DNA of 64,000 bases from Clostridia bacterium (lineage in GTDB: Bacteria > Bacillota > Clostridia > Christensenellales > Pumilibacteraceae): assembly GCA_022793815.1 (NCBI GenBank), contig JAAWDP010000011.1:1-64000 (forward strand), in the 5' to 3' direction. Positions 57,911 through 64,000 of this stretch are shown here, piece after piece. The position numbers and the translations under genes are program-made. The notes under the pieces are model-generated. The model saw only the letters and a program-made list of their open reading frames with translations, made no database searches and was not told the DNA's origin. Each line of letters opens with the position of its first letter. The first letter of the stretch is position 1.

Positions 57911-58699
57911 ATGCAATATAAACTCGGACTTATCGGAGAAAACATTTCCTATACACTTTCGCCGCTCGTGCATAACGCGATTTTCCGCTACTGCGGCATA
58001 GACGCGACTTTCGAGGTTTTCGATGTGCCGCACGGCGATTTCGTAAAAACGGCGGAATATCTCAAAAAAAATCTCGACGGTTTCAATGTGACAAAACCGT
58101 ATAAGACAGAAATAATACCTCTGCTCGACGCCGACGAAAGCGGCTGCGGCGCGGTCAATACGGTCAAATGCGGAGATAAGGCTGTCGGCTACAACACCGA
58201 CGGATTCGGCTTTATCAAAAGCTTCACCGAAAATCTACCGCCGCACTGCGGACGCAAAGTGCTCATTCTCGGCGCAGGCGGCGCGGCGCGCGAAGTGGTG
58301 AAAGGTCTTAAAGAAAGCGGTTTCGACGTTTACGTGCATAACCGCACCCGGTCCAAACGCGACGCAATTGTCGCCGACTTCGGCGTCAAACCCTTTGTCG
58401 GCGAAATCACGGATACCGTGGTAAACTGTACGTCTTTCGGACTCCGCGACGGCGAAAACCCTGCGGCATTTCTGCCGTTTTTCCCCAAGTATGCGTTCGA
58501 CCTCATATACAATCCGCGCGAAACCGACTTTCTCAAATGGGCGAAAAGCGGCGGTGCGGTGATTGGAAACGGCACGGATTTGCTGATATATCAGGCGGTT
58601 AAAAGCGACTCGATTATTCTCGGTCTGAAATTCACGGAAGTCGATTACGAAAACATACGGACGGATATAGAAGAACTTTTGTATAAAAAGGAAAGGTGA
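57911..58699 (+). CDS. aroE: Shikimate dehydrogenase
   Basis: Reduces 3-dehydroshikimate with NADPH. 262 residues. Gly-Glu-Asn-Ile-Ser-Tyr-Thr-Leu-Ser-Pro at the start and Asn-Val-Thr-Lys-Pro-Tyr-Lys with catalytic Lys. The NADP motif is Gly-Ala-Gly-Gly-Ala-Ala with Asn-Arg-Thr at the next strand. Starts 18 bases after aroA. Confidence 0.94.
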   Translation: MQYKLGLIGENISYTLSPLVHNAIFRYCGIDATFEVFDVPHGDFVKTAEYLKKNLDGFNVTKPYKTEIIPLLDADESGCGAVNTVKCGDKAVGYNTDGFGFIKSFTENLPPHCGRKVLILGAGGAAREVVKGLKESGFDVYVHNRTRSKRDAIVADFGVKPFVGEITDTVVNCTSFGLRDGENPAAFLPFFPKYAFDLIYNPRETDFLKWAKSGGAVIGNGTDLLIYQAVKSDSIILGLKFTEVDYENIRTDIEELLYKKER

Positions 58700-58704
58700 C
58701 AAAA

Positions 58705-59124
58705 ATGAAAGTATTGGTCATAAACGGAGTCAATCTCAACAGACTCGGCTCGCGCTCGGAAGAGTACGGAAACGTAACGCTTGCCGATATACGGAGCGAA
58801 ACCGCCGAACTCGGCAAAAAGCTCAAAGCAGACGTCGAATTTTTTACGTCCAACCACGAGGGCGAAATAGTCGAGGCAATCCAAAACACCGACGCCGACG
58901 GCATAATAATCAACGCAGGCGCGTATACGCATTACAGCCTCGCGATAGCCGACGCGCTCAAAGACAAGACCTGCCGCAAGATAGAAGTGCATCTTACCAA
59001 TATTTACGCGCGCGAACAGTTCCGCCGCACTTCCGTGCTTTCACCTTGCGTGGACGGGGTTATAGCGGGTTTCGGAAAAAACGTCTACCTGCTCGCGCTT
59101 ACGGAGATTAGCCGCAATGGATAA
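58705..59124 (+). CDS. aroQ: 3-dehydroquinate dehydratase, type II
   Basis: Dehydrates 3-dehydroquinate. 139 residues, the type II size. Gly-Val-Asn-Leu-Asn-Arg-Leu-Gly with catalytic Tyr in Glu-Glu-Tyr-Gly, Asn-Ala-Gly-Ala-Tyr-Thr-His-Tyr-Ser and Glu-Val-His-Leu-Thr-Asn are family motifs. I use the ATG at 58705; a GTG at 58696 overlapping the aroE stop is possible. Overlaps aroK by eight bases. Confidence 0.93.
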   Translation: MKVLVINGVNLNRLGSRSEEYGNVTLADIRSETAELGKKLKADVEFFTSNHEGEIVEAIQNTDADGIIINAGAYTHYSLAIADALKDKTCRKIEVHLTNIYAREQFRRTSVLSPCVDGVIAGFGKNVYLLALTEISRNG

Positions 59125-59614
59125 AAATATCATTCTCATCGGCATGCCGGGTACATATAAAAGCAGCGCGGGCAAACTCGCCGCAAAAAAAGCCGATATG
59201 CTGTTTTACGACAGCGACGCGCTTTTCACCGAACGCTTCGGCTCGGTTTCCGATTTTTTCGCACGCTACGGGGAAGACCTTTTCAGAATAGAAGAGGGCA
59301 AAATCCTCTACGAACTTTCGCTTAAAAAGGGCGCGGTAATAGCCACGGGCGGCGGAGCCGTGCTCAATCCCGTGTGCATGGGCGCGCTGAAAAAAAGCGG
59401 CACCGTGATAGAACTGACCGCAACCGACGAAACGCTTATGCAGCGGCTTTCGGAAGATAAATCCCGTCCGCTCATAAAAGGCGACACTCAAAAGTCGATA
59501 GCCGCCCTTCGTCTTGCGCGCGCCGACCTCTACCTAAGATACGCGGATAAACGCGTATGCACGGACAATCTGACTTCCGCCGCCGTCGCCGACCTTATCT
59601 GCAAAACAATATAG
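59117..59614 (+). CDS. aroK: Shikimate kinase with unusual P-loop
   Basis: Phosphorylates shikimate. 165 residues, the family size. The P-loop reads Gly-Met-Pro-Gly-Thr-Tyr-Lys-Ser (9-16), with Tyr14 where a Gly is nearly always found. Asp-Ser-Asp, Gly-Gly-Gly-Ala-Val, and Arg-Pro-Leu (lid) are present. Last gene of the aromatic operon, which lacks only DAHP synthase and the phenylalanine branch. Confidence 0.9.
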   Translation: MDKNIILIGMPGTYKSSAGKLAAKKADMLFYDSDALFTERFGSVSDFFARYGEDLFRIEEGKILYELSLKKGAVIATGGGAVLNPVCMGALKKSGTVIELTATDETLMQRLSEDKSRPLIKGDTQKSIAALRLARADLYLRYADKRVCTDNLTSAAVADLICKTI

Positions 59615-59659
59615 ACCGATTTTTCTCGCCCGACGGTTTGTTATTTGACTATTTATACT

Positions 59660-59880
59660 GTCATTCCGAGCGCAGTCGAGGAATCTACACCTTAGAAAAA
59701 AATTTCTGTCCTCAGCCGAGCGCGAAGCGCGAACGTCACGAGCCGCAGGCGAGTATTCCGAGCGCAGCGGAGGAATCTACACCTTAGAAAAAAAATTTCT
59801 GTCCTCAGCCGAGCGCGAAGCGCGAACGCCACGAGCCGCAGGCGAGTATTCCGAGCGCAGCGGAGGAATCTACACCTTAG
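59660..59880 (+). repeat. Dispersed repeats with a 93-base tandem duplication
   Basis: GTCATTCCGAGCG...GGAATCTACACCTTAG at 59660, then a 93-base unit (59708-59800) starting GTCCTCAGCCGAGCGCG and ending in the same TTCCGAGCG...TTAGAAAAAAAATTTCT module. It is repeated with almost no change at 59801-59880. The last copy runs into the 3' end of the minus-strand gene that follows. There is no gene in 59615-59869. Confidence 0.85.
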
Positions 59881-60250
59881 ACAAATCATCCTTTTTCTTT
59901 TCCTTGTATATTCTATAATAGGGCGGCTGGGTTTCGGATAAACAGTAACTGTTTTCTACGGGCAGGGCAACAGGCTCGACGTAAAACTCGTCCTTTACAA
60001 TCTTGCGTATGATTTCTTCGTAATCCAACATAACGCCGAGCTTGGATTCGAACTCGCGTACATACGCCCACATAACCTCGATAAGCGAGCATAATGTTTC
60101 ATACTGCCGCGCATGATATTCGTCCATTTCGGTATATGTAAGTTCCAGAAAAATATCCTGGAACAAGTCACCGACCGCTTCGAGGTTCTTGAAATCGAAT
60201 ATCAAATCCGTCACAAACTCTCTCATATCTCTCTTATATACAGTTTTCAT
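59870..60250 (-). CDS. Small uncharacterised cytoplasmic protein
   Basis: 126 residues, rich in acidic, aromatic and helix-forming residues; no membrane segment or known motif. GGAGGAAG sits about ten bases before the ATG. The last three or four codons overlap the end of the dispersed repeat. A long inverted repeat flanks its -10 box. Function unknown. Confidence 0.65.
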   Translation of the reverse strand: MKTVYKRDMREFVTDLIFDFKNLEAVGDLFQDIFLELTYTEMDEYHARQYETLCSLIEVMWAYVREFESKLGVMLDYEEIIRKIVKDEFYVEPVALPVENSYCLSETQPPYYRIYKEKKKDDLSKV

Positions 60251-60264
60251 TTCTTATCTTCCTC

Positions 60265-60312
60265 CATGTAGCGATATGATACTATTATAGCAATCGCTAC
60301 ATGAAATGTCTG
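60265..60312 (-). promoter_or_regulatory. Promoter framed by an 11-base inverted repeat
   Basis: CATGTAGCGAT (60265-60275) and ATCGCTACATG (60293-60303) lie 17 bases apart around a minus-strand TATAAT (60284-60289) with a weak -35 (CAGACA, 60307-60312). Suggests a dimeric repressor covering the promoter of the small gene. Confidence 0.55.
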
Positions 60313-60348
60313 CAAAAGTAGCAGAATACTACTTTTTTGTTGATACAA

Positions 60349-60385
60349 TAAAAAAGCGGCTGTTTTCAAGACAGCCGTTTTTTTT
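60349..60385 (-). terminator. Terminator of the arginine-GNAT unit
   Basis: CGGCTGT/ACAGCCG stem with a seven-base loop, flanked by A and T tracts on both sides. It overlaps the GNAT stop codon. Confidence 0.85.
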
Positions 60386-60899
60386 ATAATTTCATTGCCT
60401 CGCTTAAATCGTACTTTTCGTCGGGCTTTAATTCTTTTACGAACAGGGCGCGTATATATCCCTTGTCGAAACATGTCGAATGAACGAAAAACTGTTTGCC
60501 GTAGTAATAGCGCGCCAGCTTGTAATAGCGCGAGTTCGTGTGCAGCGCGACGGCTTTGAAACCCTCCTGCGTGCATTCGTCTATCACTTTCGCCAAAAGC
60601 CCCGAACCTACGCCCGTGTTGCCAATCAGCGGCGATACGCCGAAACGGTAAACATAGGCAAGTTCGCCCGTCAGTTTTTTCAGCCTTATTGCTCCGACCA
60701 AACGCCCGTCTTCTTCCGCCACGTAAACGACGTGCTTTTCGATGTCGCGGATAACGTCGTCGGCGCTTTCGTTAAGCGCGGCAACGGGCTGCTGCGAGGG
60801 CAGTTCGCTGCTGTACAGCATAAACGCCGCTTTCGTCACGGCAAGTATTTTGTCCGCATCCTTTTTTTCGGCGCGCCTTATTTTTAAGCCGCACCCCAT
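60384..60899 (-). CDS. GNAT-family N-acetyltransferase
   Basis: 171 residues with the GNAT order: Arg-Arg-Ala-Glu-Lys-Lys-Asp-Ala near the start, Val-Gly-Ala-Ile-Arg (strand 4), and the acetyl-CoA loop Gly-Asn-Thr-Gly-Val-Gly-Ser-Gly-Leu near residue 95. It begins one base after the argF stop, so it is cotranscribed with argF. This location makes a role as a short N-acetylglutamate synthase possible, but general small-molecule acetylation is equally consistent. Confidence 0.8.
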   Translation of the reverse strand: MGCGLKIRRAEKKDADKILAVTKAAFMLYSSELPSQQPVAALNESADDVIRDIEKHVVYVAEEDGRLVGAIRLKKLTGELAYVYRFGVSPLIGNTGVGSGLLAKVIDECTQEGFKAVALHTNSRYYKLARYYYGKQFFVHSTCFDKGYIRALFVKELKPDEKYDLSEAMKL

Positions 60900-60900
60900 A

Positions 60901-61842
60901 CTATCTGATTAACAGCGACATGACTGCTTTCTGTGCATGAAGCCTGTTTTCGGCTTGCTCGAATATTACCGAGCGCGGCGAGTCAATCACATCCGCCGTA
61001 ACTTCTTCGCCGCGGTGGGCAGGCAGACAGTGCATGAAAACGGCGTCCTTTGCGGCAAGAGCCATGACGCTTTCGTTTACCTGATAGGGCATAAGCGCGG
61101 CTTTCTTTTTCTTGTCCGCATCCTGACCCATGGAGAAAAATACGTCGGTGTAAATAACGTCGGCGTCCTTTGCCGCTTCGTTTATGTCGGCGGTTACCGT
61201 GCACTCGCCGAACTTCTTTGCTTCCGCGGCAATGTCCTCGCTCGGAGTAAATCCTTTCGGCGAGCATATACATACTTTCATGCCGACTTTCGCACAGCCC
61301 AGCATAAGCGAATTTGCCATGTTGTTGCCGTCGCCGAAGTACGCCAGTTTAAGCCCTTCCAGCCGTCCGTAATGCTCGTAAACCGTCATTAAATCGGCAA
61401 GCACTTGGCACGGGTGGAAGTCGTCGGTCAGTCCGTTTATAATAGGGATAGACCCGTAAAGAGCCAGCTCGTCGAGGTCGGACTGCTTGAACGTGCGAAT
61501 CATTATTGCGTCTATGCCGTAACGCTGCAACACTTTCACGGTGTCGTGTATCGTTTCGCCGCGTCCGAGCTGAATGTCCGCGCTCGATAAGAACATGGGA
61601 GTGCCGCCCAATTGACGGACGCCCTGTTCGAACGATACGCGCGTGCGCGTGCTGGATTTGGCGAAAATCAAAGCAACCGTTTTGCCTTTGAGGTGCTTTT
61701 GTTTTTTGCCCTTGCGGTTGAGATTTTTAAGCAGAGCCGCGCGGTGCAGTATTTCGAAAATCTCGCTCGACGAATAGTCGCGCAGTGTCAGAAGATGTTT
61801 GTTGTTTATTTTGCCCTTGGGCTTGTACTGTGAAATATCCAT
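60901..61842 (-). CDS. argF: Ornithine carbamoyltransferase
   Basis: Makes citrulline from ornithine and carbamoyl phosphate. 313 residues. Ser-Thr-Arg-Thr-Arg at 64-68 binds carbamoyl phosphate, His-Pro-Cys-Gln lies mid-protein, and His-Cys-Leu-Pro-Ala-His-Arg near the C-terminus holds the catalytic Cys. The ATG is six bases from a -10 box and lacks a Shine-Dalgarno, so the mRNA starting there should be leaderless; readthrough from argD is also possible. Confidence 0.94.
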   Translation of the reverse strand: MDISQYKPKGKINNKHLLTLRDYSSSEIFEILHRAALLKNLNRKGKKQKHLKGKTVALIFAKSSTRTRVSFEQGVRQLGGTPMFLSSADIQLGRGETIHDTVKVLQRYGIDAIMIRTFKQSDLDELALYGSIPIINGLTDDFHPCQVLADLMTVYEHYGRLEGLKLAYFGDGNNMANSLMLGCAKVGMKVCICSPKGFTPSEDIAAEAKKFGECTVTADINEAAKDADVIYTDVFFSMGQDADKKKKAALMPYQVNESVMALAAKDAVFMHCLPAHRGEEVTADVIDSPRSVIFEQAENRLHAQKAVMSLLIR

Positions 61843-61848
61843 AAAAGT

Positions 61849-61877
61849 AGTATACCATTAAACCGATTAAATAGCAA
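61849..61877 (-). promoter_or_regulatory. Promoter of argF
   Basis: On the minus strand TTGCTA, 17 bases, TATACT, within the 67-base gap after argD. Confidence 0.6.
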
Positions 61878-61909
61878 ACGAAATAGGGCGGCAATTGCGC
61901 GCGAAACAC

Positions 61910-63106
61910 TCAAATATTGGTCGCGGAAAAGATTTTCGCAAGCGCCGCGGACATCAGGTCGATTTCTTTCGGCGTAATCGTCAGCGGCGGTATGAATCTC
62001 AACGTATTGTGTCCTGCCGCAGCAATCAGAAAACCCTCGCTTCTCATGCGTCCGACAACCGACGCGGCAGGCAGTTTTTCGTCGAGCTGCAGTCCGAAAA
62101 TAAGCCCTTTTCCGCGCACGTCCTTCACGAATTTGTACTTGCGGAGCTCCATAAGCCTGTCTTTCAGCCTGCGCCCCGCGCGCTCGATTGCGTCCGAAAA
62201 CTCGGGCGAGGTCACTTTATTTATAACCGCGTTCGCCGCCGCGCAAGCCAGCGGATTGCCGCCGAACGTCGAGCCGTGGTCGCCGGGCTTGAAAGTTTCC
62301 GCAACGTCGCCGTTTGCCAGCGTCGCGCCTATCGGAACGCCGCCCGCAAGCCCCTTCGCCAGCGTAACAATGTCGGGCGAAATGCCGTAATGCTCGAAAC
62401 AGAAGAACTTGCCCGTGCGCATGACCCCCGTTTGCACTTCGTCGAGAATGAGCAGCGTACCCGTCTGTTTGCACAGCGCGTACACGTTCACGAGATAGTC
62501 GTAGCTCGCGGGCGTAACTCCGCTTTCGCCTTGCAGCGGTTCCAGCATTATCGCTCCCACGTCGTCCGTGAGCGCGGCTTTCAGCGCGGCGAAATCGTTG
62601 TACGGCACATGCTTGAATCCGGGCGTGAGCGGCGCGTAGGGCTTCGAGTATTTTTCCTGTCCCGTCGCGGTAGCGGTCGTCAGCGTGCGCCCGTGGAACG
62701 ATTCTTCCGCGCACAGCACGGTGCTTTTGTTTTCACCCCTGTCGTATCTGTACTTGCGCGCAAGCTTTATCGCACATTCGTTGGCTTCCGCGCCGCTGTT
62801 AGAAAAGAACACGCGCGAAAACCCCGTGCCCGACGTCAGCGTTTCGCATAAAACCGTTTGCGGTTCGTTGTAATACAGATTGGAAACGTGAATCAGTTTT
62901 TCCGCCTGCGCGGCAATCGCGCCTACCAAATCGGGGTCGCCGTAGCCTAAGCAGTTCACGGCGATGCCTGCGGTGAAATCCGTGTACTCGTTCCCGAAAC
63001 TGTCGTAAAGTTTGTTGCCTTTGCCGTGAGTGAAACATACGTTCGCGCGGTTGAAAACGCTCATATAATGTTCGCTGTCCGTCTGTCTGATTTTTTCGAA
63101 ATCCAT
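61910..63106 (-). CDS. argD: Acetylornithine aminotransferase
   Basis: PLP enzyme converting N-acetylglutamate semialdehyde to N-acetylornithine. 398 residues from ATG 63106 (AAAGAGG upstream); the frame is open further upstream inside argB. Phe-Ser-Asn-Ser-Gly-Ala-Glu-Ala-Asn-Glu, Leu-Ile-Leu-Asp-Glu-Val-Gln-Thr-Gly and Thr-Leu-Ala-Lys-Gly-Leu-Ala-Gly-Gly (PLP Lys) are class III motifs. Begins 11 bases after argB. Confidence 0.94.
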   Translation of the reverse strand: MDFEKIRQTDSEHYMSVFNRANVCFTHGKGNKLYDSFGNEYTDFTAGIAVNCLGYGDPDLVGAIAAQAEKLIHVSNLYYNEPQTVLCETLTSGTGFSRVFFSNSGAEANECAIKLARKYRYDRGENKSTVLCAEESFHGRTLTTATATGQEKYSKPYAPLTPGFKHVPYNDFAALKAALTDDVGAIMLEPLQGESGVTPASYDYLVNVYALCKQTGTLLILDEVQTGVMRTGKFFCFEHYGISPDIVTLAKGLAGGVPIGATLANGDVAETFKPGDHGSTFGGNPLACAAANAVINKVTSPEFSDAIERAGRRLKDRLMELRKYKFVKDVRGKGLIFGLQLDEKLPAASVVGRMRSEGFLIAAAGHNTLRFIPPLTITPKEIDLMSAALAKIFSATNI

Positions 63107-63117
63107 GTCCGTCCTCT

Positions 63118-64000
63118 TTATTTCGCTTTCGTCCGCGTCTTTTTCGCCGTGACCATCGTGCCTATGCCGCTGTCGGTAAACAGTTCCAAAAGTATGGAGT
63201 GGGGGATTGTGCCGTTTACAATCTGTACGCTTTTCACGCCGCATTCTATGGCGCGTATGCAGCTTTTCGCTTTGGGTATCATACCGCCGCTTATTTCGCC
63301 GCTTGCAATCATTTTTTCCATTTCGGCAACGCTTATTTTCGAAATCAGCGTCGACGGGTCGTTTTCCTTGCGGCGTATTCCGTCAGTGTCCGTAAGATAA
63401 ATAAGCTTTTCCGCATTCATCGCGCCGCCTATCGCGCCTGCCGCCGTGTCCGCGTTCACGTTGTACGAATTGCCGTTCCCGTCCGTGCCTATGGACGATA
63501 TGACGGGTATATAGTCCGCGCACAGCGTGCTCAAAAGTTTGCTGTTTATTTCGGTTATTTCGCCGACGTAACCGAGGTCGTCGCCGTTTTCCGGCGTATA
63601 CTTTTTCACGCGTATCAAATCGGCGTCCTTTCCGCAAAGCCCCACGGCTTTTACGCCCAAAGTGTTCAGCAACGACACCGCATTTTTATTGACTTTTCCG
63701 GCTAAAACCATTTGCACTATTTCCATGGTCTTTTCGTCGGTGACTCTCAGTCCCGAGCAAAACCGCGGTTCTATGTGCATACGCGACAGCATGGAGTTTA
63801 TTTCGGGTCCGCCGCCGTGCACGAGTATGGGATTTACGCCCACTATTTTCAGCGCGGCTACGTCCTGCATGACCGTGCGCACCGTGCTTTCGTCGTTCAT
63901 AGCATTGCCGCCGTATTTTATTACTATCGTTTTCGAGGAAAACGCGCTTATATACGGCAGCGCTTCCACAAGTATATTCGCGCGCTCTATTATTTCATGC
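63118..64000 (-). CDS. argB: Acetylglutamate kinase, 5' end outside the window
   Basis: Phosphorylates N-acetylglutamate. About 294 codons are visible. A GTG at 63969 is in frame, but upstream codons still match the family N-terminus (Glu-Ile-Ile-Glu-Arg-Ala-Asn-Ile-Leu-Val-Glu-Ala-Leu) with no stop, so the true start is beyond 64000. Lys-Tyr-Gly-Gly-Asn-Ala and His-Gly-Gly-Gly-Pro are the ATP and substrate loops; Asn-Ala-Asp-Thr-Ala-Ala and Gly-Gly-Met-Ile-Pro-Lys follow. First of argB-argD-argF here. Confidence 0.93.
   Translation of the reverse strand, partial: HEIIERANILVEALPYISAFSSKTIVIKYGGNAMNDESTVRTVMQDVAALKIVGVNPILVHGGGPEINSMLSRMHIEPRFCSGLRVTDEKTMEIVQMVLAGKVNKNAVSLLNTLGVKAVGLCGKDADLIRVKKYTPENGDDLGYVGEITEINSKLLSTLCADYIPVISSIGTDGNGNSYNVNADTAAGAIGGAMNAEKLIYLTDTDGIRRKENDPSTLISKISVAEMEKMIASGEISGGMIPKAKSCIRAIECGVKSVQIVNGTIPHSILLELFTDSGIGTMVTAKKTRTKAK

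Overview
The window looks like a chromosomal segment of an anaerobic, endospore-lineage Firmicute (Clostridia). The evidence is rubrerythrin, YabP and YabQ sporulation proteins, DivIC, CdaA, a birA-bioY pair, strong AGGAGG-type ribosome binding sites and TTGACA-N17-TATAAT promoters. Base composition is intermediate (a little above 50% GC by eye). Gene style and an archaeal-type aspartyl-tRNA synthetase would fit an uncultured gut Clostridia lineage, but that is inference. About 58 genes are supported. They are densely packed, and many adjacent genes overlap by ATGA or GTGA.

Layout. 1-360: the 3' end of a serine recombinase gene runs antisense through a tRNA-Arg(CCG) gene, marking the edge of an integrated mobile element. 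360-5400: asparagine metabolism (asnB, archaeal-type aspS, asnS). 5500-9075: rarA and a 730-residue membrane protein with two Rossmann-like segments and a RyR-like C-terminus. 9400-12700 (minus strand): SpoU methyltransferase, cysS, cysE and a MarR-like regulator. 12850-21650: a CIRCE (HrcA) operator upstream of an 8.7 kb gene for a membrane-anchored surface protein of 2887 residues. 21670-25000: a phosphoribosyltransferase, a zinc-ribbon protein and a Sel1-repeat protein. 25150-26725: biotin control unit (BirA operator, birA, bioY). 26890-31740: mtnN, a DUF421/DUF4363 pair, holA, a membrane protein and an M28-like pseudopeptidase. 32000-37000: XRE regulator, repeat-rich membrane protein, cdaA followed by a CdaR-like stub, DUF1015 and lysC. 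37100-45000: small membrane protein, LRR fragment, rubrerythrin, trmL, yabQ/yabP, tex, an XRE-type divergent control unit, a Lys/Ala/Ser repeat protein, ppx and divIC. 45060-50660: cupin-XRE regulator and potABCD for polyamine uptake. 50700-53410: lemA and a DUF2207 protein. 53460-59610: tyrA-aroC-aroB-aroA-aroE-aroQ-aroK, nearly the whole shikimate and tyrosine branch. 59870-64000 (minus strand): a small protein, GNAT, argF, argD and argB (5' end outside the window).

Three sequence-level patterns go beyond the gene list. (1) A dispersed intergenic stem-loop repeat has outer stems that differ between copies yet stay paired. (2) Several genes (birA, holA, trmL, argF and a small membrane protein) have consensus promoters so close to the start codon that their mRNAs should be leaderless or nearly so. 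(3) Operators for HrcA, BirA and two local XRE regulators can be read directly. I saw no CRISPR array, rRNA or insertion-sequence transposase.
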